DNA from: Clonostachys chloroleuca
Lineage: Eukaryota; Ascomycota; Sordariomycetes; Hypocreales; Bionectriaceae
Assembly (NCBI GenBank): GCA_037952775.1
Contig: JBANAY010000003.1
Location: 37,324,001 to 37,388,000 of the forward strand
Direction of reading: 5' to 3'
Length of the DNA: 64,000 nt
Each line of letters opens with the position of its first letter. Within the stretch, counting starts at the first letter, position 1. This document shows, in pieces, positions 35,796-48,701 of this stretch. The translations under genes and the position numbers were made by a program. Under the pieces are notes generated by a model. That model did not search any database and had not been told where the DNA came from. It was given only the letters and a program-made list of their open reading frames with translations.

Positions 35796-37815
35796 ATGCC
35801 CCCTTTGCGGTCTGGAAGAGCCTCAAAGGCATGCGATCTATGCCGCAAACAAAAGACTCGTTGCTATGAGTCTACGAGTTCCAAGGGATCTTGCCTGCGT
35901 TGTGAGACATTATCCCAACGATGCTCATTAGAGTTATCACAGAGCCTTACACGTCCCGTTTTGGCCCCTACACGTCGCCAAAGCCGCAGTTCTGCTATAA
36001 ACTCTCCAAGCATAGATCAACCGGGATCCGTGAATGATAGGTAGGGCTCATCACAGATGGGTTCATAGCCGTGCTCTTCTGAGTATGCAATAGTTGACAG
36101 CTCACGCAGACTTGAGCGCCTCGAGCGAACCATAGAAGATCTAGTTAATCGACTCGACTCGAAGCTCGATGATCCTAGACATGCTTTAAGTCATAGGCGA
36201 GATTCAAATAGTGGCGACTCTGAATCTCTTATTCAACTAGATCCAGCACCTGTGTCGCTGCTCCGAAACGCCGCTACACGTACAGATGCGTACTCGTCGC
36301 AAGAGACTGATAGTCAGCTGGCCTTCCAAACTGACGTAATATCAGCGGGTCTGATATCAGCGTCTACCGCCCATACACTTCTGGCGTTGTAAGAGAGTTT
36401 CGTGATAAGTTAAAAGTTTTTACTTACAAGTTTCAGATTCCATCTTCATTATGGCCGCTGGATTAGGTTCCCAGAGAATATTCCAACGGAAAGCCTCCTC
36501 CTTTTGGTTAGGAAGTCGCCGCTTCTTATCTGCAGCATCTTCCTGATTGCTGTCAGACACACGACGCAGGAGTTGGTGGACAGACTTGCTCCAAAACTAT
36601 TACAGGAATCCAAGCGACTCATCACTGCTTCATTACTAAAGGTACCACAACCGATTGAGTTCTTTCAAGCTGCCCTTATCTTAAGCCTGTGGTCTACAAC
36701 AATTGGTCAAGTGCCCTTGAGTATCGACAGCTGGCTGTTGACGGGCTATGCCATACAACAAGCGCTTGCCAGTCCGCACTTTGCAGAAGTTTTACAATCT
36801 GCTCCGCATCAGTCTACTACTGGCGCACATCTCGACTCATGGTGCTTGTGGAATCATATATGCGCTGCGCATCTTCAGTAAGATGATACCTCGTATGCTC
36901 CTAAAGGTTCTGTGCTGATATTCGTCAGATATTGCGTTGGCACTCGTAGGCAAGCGTTATTGAATCAAGGCCAAATTGATCGTTGCCTCAACTTCATTAA
37001 ATCAAATAGTGTCACAAACTATGAGCAGCGAATGGTGGCCGAAGTCCAGCTTTATTGGATAATCTACAACAAGTGTAGCCTTGCTAAGAACGACCTCGTT
37101 GATACGAAACTTGCCCTTGAAGCCTGGCAGAGAGAATGGATGAGACTCTTTAGTAAGCCTTCGTGTTTTAGTGCCTAAATTACTGTAATTAACTAGGATT
37201 TGTTTAGACGAGCCCCGATCTCAGTTCCTCCAGATGGGTTTCCATTTTGCTCATCTGTTAGCGTACTGCCAATCCCTCAAATCTCCCAAGTCAGTCATGC
37301 ATAGCTCTATCTTAAAAGAGATCGTTCGACACTCGAGAGGGATCATTAATCTCGCTATTGATACAACGGATGAACGTACCCGGCATCTGACCGACCATAT
37401 CTATCATATTCTCAGCTTCTCAGCACTTACCCTGTGCCGAATCGTGCAAACCTATGAGCCAAACTTACGGGTGGCCAGCTATGAGATAGCTGAACTTGAC
37501 AATCTCGTGTTTGAGCTTATTAACTGGCTCAAATCAATCGGTCCACCATGTCATGCCGCTCATATTCTCGGCGAGATTGTCTTTACGCAGTTTCGGAAAA
37601 TTCGACCAAAATTCTTTCTCACGCCATCTATGGTGCCCAACTCGTTGACTGATGATACTGAGGGCATTTTTATAGATGGAGAGCTATCCTTGCCCGCTGA
37701 TCCTTCTCTTATGTACTCTAATTTTGTTGGCTGGGAAATGTTTGACATGGATGCTGAAGAAAGTTTATGGCCTGAATGGGCTCGGAGTGATTCGGATACA
37801 GATAGGCCAGTGTGA
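35796..37815 (+). CDS. Zn2Cys6 transcription factor
   Basis: Exons 35796-36040, 36110-36388, 36437-36877, 36929-37152 and 37208-37815 join in phase to 598 residues. The zinc cluster is at residues about 13-43: ACDLCRKQKTRCYES, a 9-residue spacer, then CLRCETLSQRC. A short coiled coil (RLERLERTIEDLVNRLDSKL) after the first intron would set dimer spacing. The middle homology region starts with LLALFHLHYGRWIRFP and has FFQAALILSLWSTT. The C-terminus is acidic (DMDAEESLWPEWARSDSDTD), as expected for an activation domain. It is next to the MFS and arylsulfotransferase genes, so it is the best candidate to bind the CGG-N4-CCG array at 33305-33357. All six Cys are present and no damage is seen. Confidence 0.88.
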
Positions 37816-38418
37816 AGATGAAAACCTCGAAAGAAAGCTAGATGGGGAAAATCTGCGTTATACTAACTTCTATTACCATTAATACTCTATATATTAAAAA
37901 AATTCTCTTTAGATTACTGCCCGGATCTAACAGCTATACCTTAGAGCTCTAGATAGAGTTAATTTATATAAGATAGTAGTATTATTCGCATTTAGTTATA
38001 ATTTGCTTATATTACCTACTAATCATCTCTTCTTTATTACCCTATAATTGAAATAGCAGTTATTATATATAGGTAATACTCAGCTAATCAGAGGGCTATA
38101 TTCGATGCTATATCTATATATAGGATAAAGAAAATAGGTACTAGTAGTAATAGTACTGGACTATATTAAGAAGGATAAAAAAGACCTAAAAACATACCTT
38201 ACGTAGTTCACATATCCTATTCTATGCCACCTCTTTTCTTTTTTCAAGTAGTATCTTGACTACCGCAATACCAGACGCTTTGTCCTAGAAAGGGCTGAAA
38301 AGACCTCATCTAGCAATTCCTATTTATAGACTGGTATTGTCCTCATGAAAGTGCTCATTTCAGGGACTGTTCATTGGCTGAAGAGTGTTGAAGTAGCTCG
38401 ATTCCTAGGTTTGGATTT
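37816..38418. other. A+T-rich intergenic
   Basis: No gene. Much of 37880-38200 is very A+T-rich with many TA steps (for example TATATATAGG), compatible with RIP or old repeat debris. Confidence 0.4.
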
Positions 38419-40459
38419 TCAATTTTCAGCATCAGCATCCCATTCCCTGATAGAGGCTACTGACGAGCATGTTTGAGGATGCTCTGGACCAAGGATCTGT
38501 TGCCGACCACGAACACAGCTCTCCATCAATTCCAAAGCGTCCGCATGTCGGCCTAGACGTTTCCAGTCATAAGCTAGACTAGCCATGCTAGTCAGCGTAT
38601 CAGGATGATCAATACCAAGCTTCGCCTTGTACGCCTCTAGGACCTGTGTATGCAGCTGCTCAGCTTCCTTGAATCGGCCCTGGTATCTGTATGTTGTTGC
38701 CAAGTTTGCCATATTGATCAGTGTGTTGGGATGATCGAACCCGAGCTTTGCCTTATGCGTCTCTATTATGTCCAGAAATAATTCTTCGCATCGTCGCACT
38801 GTCCCTGATTCGCGTAGATCGACGCTAGATTGTTTATACTGGCGAGAGTATCGGGGTGATCGGCTCCAAGTGTTATCTTGCGACCATCCACCACTTGTAC
38901 CTCTAGCTTTTCGGCATCCTTCCAACGGTTCTGGCCCATATATGTCAACGCCAGGTTGTTTAATTCAGTCAGGTGGCCAGGATGACCTATCCCAAGTTTC
39001 ATACTGCCAGCCTCTACCACCTGTAGCTGCAGCTTCGCAGCATCATCCCATCGGCCCTGACTCACGTATGTCAACGCTAGGTTGTTCATAATGGTTAGTG
39101 TATCGGAATAGTCAGCCCCGAAATTTTTCATTCGACCCTGAGCCTCCATCACCTGCACCTGTAACTTTTCGGCATCTTCCCACCGGCCCCGAATTCTATA
39201 TGTCAATGCCAAATGACTCATGGCAGCTAGCGTATCGGGATGATCAATTTCGAGCGTATTCTTACGTGTCTCCAACATCTGCACGAAGAGCTCTTCAGCA
39301 TTTGTCCACTGTCCCTTGTCTAGAAGCACCGATGCAAATAGGAACATTGCTGACAAGGTAATTTTATGCTCTTCTCCTAGCAGTCTTTCATAGGATCTCC
39401 TGGTTTTATGAGCCATTCGCTCTGCCACGACGAGCCTGCCTTGCGAGAGTGCAAACCAAGCTCCACTTGTTAGGAGGGCTGCCCATGTCTCTTCTAACTT
39501 CTCTCCCGTGGGCTTGTACTCAATGGCTTTCTCGACATGTGGGAAGAGCTTTCGACACGCCTTCCAGTTCTCGAGATGATATCCATCTGGAAATGACGCT
39601 TCTAGCCGTGTGAGATACTTTTCCTTGAACTGCTCTTGAAGGCCCTGGTTTTCTAGCCACTTTCTTGTCGATAGCTGCACGAGTCCGTGCATCTAGAACT
39701 CGATTCCATTTTCATTCGCCTTGATGAGATGGAAGTCCTTCAACATGGCCACATCATCCTCGAACTCATCATCTAGCAGCCCTTGACTATTCTCTGAATC
39801 TGATTCCTCGTCGCCGTCTATAATAGTCGTCGAAGCCGCAGGCTTCAGGAGCAATTCCGGTATATTATGTCGATCAAAAAATCTCATTAGGGACATCAGC
39901 TCTGCAGCAGAACGCCGTCGGGAGTATATGTGCTCGAAAGAAATCTGCCACGTCGTGAGGACGCCATTCGACGTGCTGCCATCTCGCCGAAGATCTCCCC
40001 CATCATACCCTAACAGTATGAATGAATCGCTTGCGCTCGCTTTCCCGGAAGTCGGCCAAATATTTCTGAACCGAGCTTCGTGGCGCCCTCGCCTGTATAT
40101 ATCCGGCCGCTTGATTGATGGCCAGCGGAACATACTCAAGAGCCGATACAAGTTCTGTAGTCGCACCCAAATCCGTGATAACATCTATCTTCTTCTCTAG
40201 CAAAGACAGCGCTTCAGTTTCTGACATTGTTCCAACCTCAATAATATCAGTATTCCCAGTCAGTCTGCGCGCCAGATCTCTGTTGCGTGTTGTCACAAGT
40301 ACAGAACCGTTTCGGCTTTGTGGTACATACGATGCTAGCGGTTTGCTTTCTGGGCTAGCCATCGTTCCGAAGAAGACATCGGCGTCATCAGCGCTGTCGA
40401 GGATTATGAACCATCTGCCATTTCGTTCCAGTGATAGCCAGATGTATTCACTTTCTTAG
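38419..40459 (-). pseudogene. Truncated NB-ARC - TPR (NLR) pseudogene
   Basis: Reading from 40459 downward there is a Walker B-like WFIILDSADDADVFF, then SVLVTTRNRDLARRL and YVPLAINQAAGYIQ, then an NB-ARC tail and MHGLVQLSTRKW followed by at least seven TPRs (DHPDTLxxMxxLAxxY). The P-loop and everything before it are missing: a stop sits just upstream of SEYIWLSLERN. Further breaks are a frame change near 40020, a TAG at 39693-39695 directly before MHGLVQ, and a frame change near 38775 between QGQCDDAK and ELFLDIIE. It is a relative of the intact NLR at 15292-19022 but well diverged, so it is a separate family member that decayed here. Confidence 0.85.
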
Positions 40460-40519
40460 GTTTTAAGCCGTGCTCCAACTAATATGCTAATCCATTACAG
40501 AGCACATCAACTTATTCAC

Positions 40520-40826
40520 CTAAGATAGTATATTCATAGTCCCTCCCCGCATCAAACCAGGAGCGAGATTAACCGGGCCCGCATCTACCGGGGAAAAGGG
40601 CGACTCTGCACGCACGACGTGAAGCTTCTTCATACAGAAGAAGACGATGAGTCAAGAGAAAGCCCAGAGGAAGGTTAAGTAGAAGATCCAACGGGCCCAC
40701 TAGATGATGCACCAGTTATTAAGCAACCCAGCCGAGAGGATGTGGACACCGCGGTCGGCGACGGGAAACACAATCGACAGCTTGCCCTTGTAGTTTATGT
40801 CGGTGACTGTGCGGTTGAGGCAGAAC
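40520..40826 (-). pseudogene. Relic of a fungal membrane protein with W-to-stop changes
   Basis: One minus-strand frame reads through about 100 codons with two internal stops: INYKGKLSIVFPVADRGVHI, then LNNWCII*WARWIFYLTFLW, AFS*LIVFFCMKKLHVV, ending at a stop at 40520. TAG and TGA stand where Trp is expected between hydrophobic blocks. TGG-to-TAG is the RIP-type change on the other strand. A splice acceptor TATTAG precedes 40826, so this was the last exon of a multi-exon gene. The family looks like an uncharacterised fungal transmembrane protein; I cannot name it. Confidence 0.6.
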
Positions 40827-41235
40827 CTAATAGACAGCGGTTATTTTGAATAAGACACTCGGCTTCAGCTCTATCATGAGATTTCCTTTATTAGACATTA
40901 AAGTTGCTTGTCAATACAAGAGAGCAATTGCAATATTGAACTCAATTTTCTCATGTCTAGATTTGATTATAACCTTATATGAAGAACGAATAATCTAATA
41001 TTTAGATAATATACTTAAGTGTACTATAAAAACTAATAATGTTCAGCAGGATATTGTACATGGCAAACGAAGGTATTCCCCTAGTCCTTCTATATATAGT
41101 ATTCGGGGTTATAATATCTTGCTTCCATACTTGATTTAAAATTCAAAACAGCGATTGAGATAATACACAAACCAGCTCCCATTAGATCAATCAGTAGAAA
41201 GAGAAGAATATATGTGGTTACCGGAACTTGGTCTC
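40827..41235. other. Intergenic, A+T-rich
   Basis: No gene seen. It lies downstream of the FMO gene and may include the lost upstream exons of the membrane-protein relic. Confidence 0.35.
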
Positions 41236-42991
41236 CTACTCTATCTTTGCCTTGTGGTTCTCCTTCCATTCTTCAACCAGACCTGCGAAATCCACGGGAA
41301 GATGCGGAGAGGTGAGTTCGCGGTAGAAGCTCGACTTACGGCGCACCTCCAGACCGAGATCTTTCATCAACATGTTGACATAAGGCAGGCCGTCAAACAC
41401 AAAGTCTGGAAGGTCAGCACCATAACCACACGGGTAGCGCCACTTCCCCCATTGCGTATGCAGCATGATTTCGTTGGTAATCTCTTTTTGGGTTCCCGGA
41501 TTACGATCTAGCTTCCCCGAGAGGAAGGCTGCTATCCAATGCCCCTGGATCGCCGCGCAAGTTGCAGTGCTGACAGTGGAGATCATGCCAGCGTAGGCCA
41601 GGTCGCGCGACTCAATCATTTGCGAGGGAACCATAAATCGATAGTATCGTAAGGTCTTTGAGTCCTTTGGCTTAAATCGAAGCTGGGGCTGCTCTTTGAG
41701 GCCTGGATATAAAGCGAGAATGGTGGCGTCGGCATTCTTATTCAATGAGTCCTTTTCGGCTTCTGAAATAGCGAGGTCCAGCTGCTCCCCGCCTTTGCCA
41801 GCGAATTTAATGGATGATTCTTTTTTCCAGCCTGTCGAGCAGATAATGGCATCTGCTTCAAGCTCTTTTCCAGAAGTGAGTACTGCTGAGTGAGTGGCTA
41901 ACCGCTCTATGTCGTCAATATGTACACGGATCTTGCCTTGTCTAACAAGATCAAAAAGGGACGTGTCATAATTGAGGATGCTCAGGCCACTGCCAATCCA
42001 GAACGCCGAATGCCACGGTTTGAGCTTTTGCAGCTCTGGATGGGAGTCGTATTTATTGGCAGTGACAACGTCATTGCTCAATACCTTCCAAAACGTATTG
42101 ACGACGAATCTACCAATAGCGGTTCCATGGAGAAATCGGCGAATGCGAGGATATCCGTCCTCTTCACCCCAAGGGCAGGGGCTGAACCACGTCATCCATC
42201 GCACGTTCAACAATTGATCCATCCTCTTCTTAAATGGAGTCACGAAGGGAGGGGAAATCCACACCGGACCGTTTCCATTCGGGCGGATGATCAAATCGAC
42301 CTCTGCGCCATCTTGAACGAGCGCGTACGCGACATCATAGGCAGACTTGGCTCCACCCACGACTATCGCATTCTTGATGTTTTGGAGGCGGGGCGCCTCT
42401 TTGCAAAAATCCTTTGCGTGGAAAAAGGGACCTTCAAAGTCATTTGCGCCCTTGTATTTTGGGAAGTTTGGTGTTGACGTGAGGCCCGTTGCAAGTATCA
42501 ACTTCTTGGTTTCGTAAGTTTGGTTTCCATCTGGAGATGAGACGGATAGTCTCCAGCCCCCATTTCCGTTGCGATCGACCAAATTGACGGCTGTGTTAAA
42601 CTGAATCTGCTCGAAAAAGCCGTAGTGTTTCGCAAAATCAGTGAGATAGCGGTGAAGAGTGGCACCAGGGATATGATTATTAGGCTTGACACAATATTTA
42701 TCCTCCATCATGGCAAAGTCCGGGAATTCATAGGTCCCTATCATGTTGTTTGATTTCAGGCCAGGGTACAGACGATTCTTCGACCACGTCCCGCCGCATG
42801 ACTCAGCTGCCTCGAGGTCAGCCATTTTTGCCTCTGGATTTATCTGCCTGTAGGCCTTGGCAGCGGCGAGGCCGAACCAGCCTAGAGAGATGTGTTAATA
42901 ACAATGCCTGTGTTAAGTCTTTCTGAGGAGGATGCAGCTTCTCACCGGCGCCTACAACTACAACGTCATATGATTTCCTTTGAACAGTCAT
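41236..42991 (-). CDS. Flavin-containing monooxygenase (FMO-like)
   Basis: Exons 42991-42946 and 42881-41236 join to 563 residues. The FAD-binding GxGxxG (VVVVGAGWFGLAAAKAY) is created across the intron. The NADPH motif is VVGGAKSAYDVA, and the FMO fingerprint FxGxxxHxxxF appears as FEGPFFHAKDF. These enzymes hydroxylate nitrogen or sulfur, or do Baeyer-Villiger oxidation. The substrate is unknown. Two palindromes (43248-43276) lie about 257 bp upstream, matching motifs before other genes to the right. With the aldoxime dehydratase at 62715-63809, N-hydroxylation of an amine or amino acid towards an aldoxime is one possible role; this is inference only. Confidence 0.87.
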
Positions 42992-44883
42992 GATGGATGC
43001 AAATTTCAAAGGTTTTTTGCACAGAGATTTGCCTGGCTAAACAGTTGAGCTTGCACGTACTGCCTACTATAAGAATTCGAGGTAGGATTCTACATTGAGC
43101 ATTTATGCCGTTCCGCTATCTTAGCTTTCAATCTGGAAGATACATTATACAACCTTCTTGTTATCTGCAGCACTATCGCCACACTAACACACTTTTCCGT
43201 GTTATTACTGACATGGAAGTTCCTTTATGTTGGCAGCGGCCCCTTATCGGAACTTCCGTTCCGACCGGAAGTTCCGTAGTTCGCATGATAGCTGCATGGC
43301 TAGTCCCAGATAACAACAGCTTAAAGCTGGTAGGTTCGGTTAAGCCACAGTCGACACTAAGCCAATTGAGTATAAGCCAAAGGTTGCCCTTCATCCAGGA
43401 TCCGTTGTACATACAACTTTCAAGCCCAAGCGTTCACCGACTGTTGCCAATATCTGCGTTGCATTCCCTGACAAAACTAGTAGCTTGATGCCTAGAATTG
43501 TATGAACTAAGTATGCTGGTATCACTAACACTGCATGCCTGCCAACAACCTAGCCTGGAGTCGTTGGCGAGGGCGTAACTATACCGCCACCCTCGGAGGC
43601 GCTTCGGAGTTGCGATAAGATAGGTAGAGCCGAACCGTAAAGTTGGACTTATCAGTACATTCATTCGGCCGATCTGCTAGATTGGCGTGAGATGTGCCAG
43701 CTAACAATCTCAATGTTGTAGCATATGACTCAGGTTTGTGGAACTTGGTCGCGCTAGCTCTCAAACCAATTGGGATTGTCGGGGGCGTTATGTATGCCGA
43801 TGCAGCCGATGGGCCTAGGCTTAAAAGCCCTGACACTCCTGTACTCGGACATTTAGTGGGCTGTCGGACTTGTGAGGGGAAGAAGCACGACGGTGTGCCC
43901 GAATATTTCTATGTCGAGGCCGAATCGTCTCAGGTTGCAATACCCTTTGAGAAAGATTATGACTATTAGGCGGAGTCTCTGTCTCCCACGAGGAGCTTGT
44001 CACTCAATGAACACAATGGTTCAGCAACCATTTGTAAACTATGTTCCTACAGTGAGCCCACTTCACCACCCAGATGAGCTCATTTGAACGTCACTGATCC
44101 CAATGAGTAGCTGACCGGTGGGAGTGGGAGTGACCGGCTGTCGGGCTTTTATCGTGATAATTTTAATTTTCAAATCTCAGCAGACGTGGAGCTCGAACTG
44201 GTTACTCTATTGATTGGTATTGGTCATGTTGTTGATGAGCTCACTGACAGTTTTACACATGGCAGAGCGGTGGACTGACTGTCAGCAACGCAATGCACTT
44301 CGATACGTCCTCGTCAGGGATTATCACGGCTGAAAATGCTCGACCGTAACACTCTAACATCTAATGAGATGATTTCAAGTAATACGCAGATAAGGGAGCT
44401 GGAGAAATGAAACTATTTAGCTTCAAACATCAACTCTCCGTTACCCCTTAAATTCATCCCAGCAGAGAGGCCCACCAGAACCCTAAGTTGTGGTACGTAG
44501 ATGGAACTATGGCTGCGTGGCAATCTGGAGGACGAATGCCGTTTCTCCACCCCCTTTCACCTCGGACCCTGCACCTCAACACACTCATCTCAGAACGACG
44601 CTTGGTAAACCTAGTAAGTGCAGCCTACCCCACTCCTCCTTATCCTCCTTCTAGTAGACTCTGGGGAAGTTGGATAGATTAGCCCTCCTAGCGCAAACCA
44701 GTGCTGCGCCGTATCGTTGACCCCGCACTGCGGCTACCAGACACTTTCCGCAAGCGGGACTATTATCCGACAGCCAAAGCGAGAAAGATAACCCACGGGG
44801 ATGCCCAGACACCTTCTTCTTACATTCTGCCATTAGCTCTGTTTCCAACTCTTCATGGTTCGTCAGTTCTACCCCAAGCTACA
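42992..44883. other. Intergenic between FMO and Zn2Cys6 regulator
   Basis: It contains the palindrome pair at 43248-43276. A 91-codon plus-strand frame at 43694-43969 (ending VEAESSQVAIPFEKDYDY) has protein-like composition but no family or intron partner. The opposite strand is open too (43579-43836). I do not call a gene there. Confidence 0.4.
43248..43276. promoter_or_regulatory. Double CGGAA-N-TTCCG palindrome upstream of FMO
   Basis: CGGAACTTCCG (43248-43258) and CGGAAGTTCCG (43266-43276) are each palindromes around one central base and are complements of each other. They are separated by TTCCGAC, which creates TTCCGACCGGAA at 43259-43270. The CGG-N5-CCG format suits a Zn2Cys6 dimer. 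A partial copy GGAAGTTCC lies at 43215-43223. Confidence 0.7.
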
Positions 44884-47369
44884 ATGGTTCAGCCGACCGT
44901 CATAAGGAGAGCCAACAATGAGGCAGCGAAGCGTCGTGCGCCGTACGCCCTGCGAGCGTGCGAAGCCTGCAGACGGCGCAAGGGCAAGTGTGATGGGCGC
45001 CAACCGTGCCGGTACTGTACCAACAGAGGCCAGAGCTGTAAATATAATACCAGTTCAACCTCTTCAGATGACTGGCAAGCTCCTGCAGGGGCCGATGCAG
45101 ACCAGGTTGATGCTACACAAGACTCGAGAGGGGGAAGCACATCATCTGCGCGATGGTACGTAACAAGCATCAGCCTCTTGAAGTGCATGCATCTCACTTA
45201 TTATAAATCCCTACAGGAACCCAGAAACCATTGCGTCAATGCTGTGTTCTCTTCAAGAACAGCTCGACAGCCTAACTTCCCGCATTCAGACCCCCGGCCT
45301 GAATCCCTTACCTCCTCAGTCACCAAACGAAGCCGCTTCAGAGGACAATAACGACGAAAATTTCATGGCTACATTTACCAACGACATCGACTCTAGTTCG
45401 CAAGGTGGCGCAGACGTTGCCTCAAAGCCTCTGGGTAAAGCTGCGTCTCCTCACTTTGTTGGGCCAACCAGCCCAGACTACAGTCTGAATGTGGCCCAAA
45501 TAAAGCTATCAGGCCCATCGCTACAGCATCAGCAACCCCGGCTTGCTTTTATCCACCAAGATACAGTCGATCAACAAGATCCCCCATCCGAAGAAGATGC
45601 TCTTCATCCTACCGACGATGTCGATGTCTTTGACACATCATCAGCACATAGCGATAAAGACCATGCAAAGTTGCTACAATTCCGATCCGTGATCGGTTTA
45701 CAAGAAACTCTCCGGCTCTTGCATGTGTACCAGGAGGTTATCGGAGAGCTCCATCCAATCGTCGACATTGACGAACTTGCTTCGCAAGCTCCGTCTTGTT
45801 ATGAAGAGTCAGACTCTGGAATATATGATCTCTTCAATCGGGGACCATGTGAGGTTTCCGAAGAGCAGCTGTTGATCCTCAATTTAATTTTAGCAATTGC
45901 TCTCCGTGCCGACTCAAACACCGCAAGCCACCACACAGGAATACTCCTTCGGCAAAGTTTCCAGGATATAGTGAACGCTAAACTTGCCACACCAGCTTAC
46001 AGTTTGAAACATGTAATAATCATCCTCCTCAAGGTTCGTATTGTCATTTCTACGGATTCTCAATGACCTCCCTGCTGACAAAAATGGGGCGATAGGGCTG
46101 GTATGACTACTTCAATGATAGCCCGCAATCTGCTTGGCGATTGTGCGGGATTGCAGGACGAATGGTAATGGAGCTTGGTTTCCATAACGGCGAGGTATTC
46201 AAGCATCTCCTGGACTCAGAGTCTCAACGGTCGGAGGCATATACATTGATAAGCACAATTGTGGTTCTTGATCGTCAGTGGAGTGCCTCAACAGGTCTTC
46301 CCACGCATTTCCACGAATCAAGGTTTAACCCGGTTCCCGCAAGATATGTAAGTACAGTACATTTGTCGTTTTACCTGATTGTGAAGCTGACAATCTATAG
46401 ACCATAAATCCATACCTAAAAGCGATGCTCTCCTTTATTCTAATTAGCGACAAGTTTAGCGAGCCTATTTCAAAGGTAGCCAAGGGGGAAAGATACAACG
46501 ACCACGACGCGTTCGAGTTAATGAACTTTCAGATCGAACAATGGAGGAAGAACGCGGTTGGTGAAAACTCTTTAACCCAGGTTGAGACTTGGTCAACGGA
46601 TCCTTCAAGTAGGCCACCTACGTGGACAATCCTTTTAAATCTCCGAGCGGAATCTGTGCGGAGCCTGCTGATGAGACCATTCTTCTTCTCGGATGCCGAC
46701 CCTGAGGCAACTAGACAGCATATCCGACCTGCAACAGACTTGGTATACACCGTTGTTCATGTTCTCTATACTATTGACAACACGACCAATATATACCGCC
46801 AACAACACCCGTGCTGTCAGCATCTTCTGGCGTCTGTTTCCGCACTCGCATTTCTTCTAATAGCGTACATTGAGCAGAACCAATCAACATTGATGCCAAC
46901 TCTAGCTCCAGACCTAGTCAGCTCTCTTAGCCACAGCTTTGAAATGGCGGTGGCCTTGACGACAAGCTATGTAGGTATCTCAAAGGCAGCACGGAGATTG
47001 GACAAGCGGTTGTCTGTAATGCGGAAGATCCTCACCACACTCGGAATTCTTGACGGTATGCGCACTGTAGAAAAAACTATACCAGGAAGAGCCAAAGAGA
47101 AAGCCGCCCATTTGACCAATCCCGTTGCAAGGACTACTCCTAGGAAAACAAGACTAGCCCAGGCAGCGACGCAAGGAACCCAGTTGAATCTTGAATTCAA
47201 CACAGCGCCATTTTTCCAAAATCGGATAGCCGACACCGGAGGATATGTTAATGATATATTGCCGATAATGAGTGATGCTGAGTTCTCATCAGGGTGGATA
47301 GACGCACTTCGACTTCAATGTCAAAACGGGGATCTAAGCCATATGTTTTCCGAGGGAAATGCATTTTAA
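44884..47369 (+). CDS. Zn2Cys6 transcription factor
   Basis: Exons 44884-45155, 45217-46033, 46096-46347 and 46401-47369 join to 769 residues. The zinc cluster RACEACRRRKGKCDGRQPCR continues YCTNRGQSC: C-x2-C-x6-C-x5-C-x2-C-x6-C. A short helical segment (MLCSLQEQLDSLTSRI) follows the first intron. A long acidic, Ser-rich linker leads to the fungal_trans domain (LLHVYQEVIGELHPIVDIDE, GWYDYFNDSPQSAWRLCGIAGRMVMELGFH in parts). The donor of intron 2 (GTTCGT) is unusual, but the joins keep phase. It sits centrally among genes whose upstream regions carry CGG-N5-CCG sites, so it is the likeliest regulator of that set. All metal-binding Cys are intact. Confidence 0.87.
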
Positions 47370-47643
47370 GAAGCTGGGAACGTACGAGAAACAAGGATGA
47401 GATTGGTGTATATATATATGATTTCAGTTGTGAACTGGTCGAGCCTAGATGAATCCTCTTTCAATGGACTTGTAATTAGGACGAGATAATTTCTGTCCTT
47501 ATCAAATCGGTCTACAAAATAGTTTCTCAAAAAGTTGCACGAGCTCTATCAAAAATATATAATTGTTCTACTACTACAAAGAAGGTTCACAGCTCCCGAG
47601 AATCCCATTTCAACGTATTCAACCTTTATGCACGCCAAACTTA

Positions 47644-48200
47644 CTAAGGATATTTGCTCCATACTAATTGCCCAGTCTTGACTACTGAGCCTGGTGGGTA
47701 GATGAAATCATCAGTGTCCCTTAGCCTTGTGTAAAATGCCGAAACTAGAGGAAAGATGACAGCACCTGCGCGCCACAGAAACAACATGTCCTCGAGGTCA
47801 ATATCATTCAGAAGAATCTCTGAAACAGTGAGAAGGAGCCTGTGACTTCCCTTGAGGGTGACATCTAAAGCGTTGGATATGGGATCATTTTAGGATCCGG
47901 CTCTTATCGCAGCCAGAGCCTTTATACTGCATAGAACGATGGCCATTCCATCATGCTTCAAGGATCCTGACGCAATGCTGGCAGAGAGATCCTTGGCAGT
48001 GTAGCATACGCTAGCTACGTCTCGAATCTCGCCCTCGCTAAGCGGAGTTTCGTGTTTGAGCATGGATAGAGCCCATTTGCTGATAATGAGATGAGACTCA
48101 ATACCGAATCGTTGTAGGATTTATTGAATGCGGATAGCGACCACACCTCGCGTTGCGGCAGTGATTCCCACCACCAGCCCCCGGCGCCGAGGGATTGATA
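47644..48200 (-). pseudogene. C-terminal relic of an unrecognised gene with Q-to-stop changes
   Basis: On the minus strand a long coherent frame runs from about 48200 to a stop at 47644: RFGIESHLIISKWALSML, LSEGEIRDVASVCYTAKDLS, LKGSHRLLLTVSEILLND, DDFIYPPGSVVKTGQLVW. It is broken only by TAA codons at 47890-47892 and just before ILQRFGIE (about 48115). Both fit CAA-to-TAA changes, the RIP direction. It has no recognisable N-terminus. The helical character would suit the C-terminal part of a fungal transcription factor, but this is a guess. Confidence 0.5.
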
Positions 48201-48514
48201 GGCCTAGTTTGGTGGCGCCATGTTGTGTATCCTATACGACCTGTGTTATATATAATTCGAGAGGTGTGGATCTTTGCGTACGAGTTGATAAATCGCAAAC
48301 AAGGCGCGCTCTTCCAAGACAGGCGCGATACGTTATGTGCGGATTCGTGAAGACTCTACCCACCCTACCAGCAGGGCATAGCCGCCCCAGGTATGCTAAC
48401 ATTTAACCGCCAAACTTATCCGACGTGCGTGTTTCTAGCGCCAAACAGCCGCATTGCAAGGATCATTGCCGGATATCACTCTGCTTTTGGTTCCGGTTAT
48501 TGTTCCGATCGTGC

Positions 48515-48525
48515 CGGCAGTTCCG
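48515..48525. promoter_or_regulatory. CGG-N5-CCG site upstream of SDR
   Basis: CGGCAGTTCCG lies about 177 bp before the SDR start, with further TTCCG half-sites at 48491-48506. It matches the CGGAA-N-TTCCG palindrome of the neighbouring genes in its right half. Confidence 0.5.
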
Positions 48526-48701
48526 AAAGATCCACATATTGTCGATAAGATGTAATGGTTCAACGCATTCACCGAGAAGAGAAACCCCAATCAAGGCCAG
48601 CTTCATTAAAAGCCAACTATCCACCGTATGAACACTTTTCATGTGTTGCGCATCATTTCACACCCATTCTTGGTCAGGCAGACATAACTTCAATATCAGA
48701 A

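Noticed and set aside
41920..42477. 185-codon plus-strand frame
   Set aside because: It is antisense to the FMO coding exon, whose motifs are clear.
43579..43969. Overlapping open frames on both strands upstream of the Zn2Cys6 gene
   Set aside because: Neither has a recognisable domain, start context or splice partner; left as intergenic.
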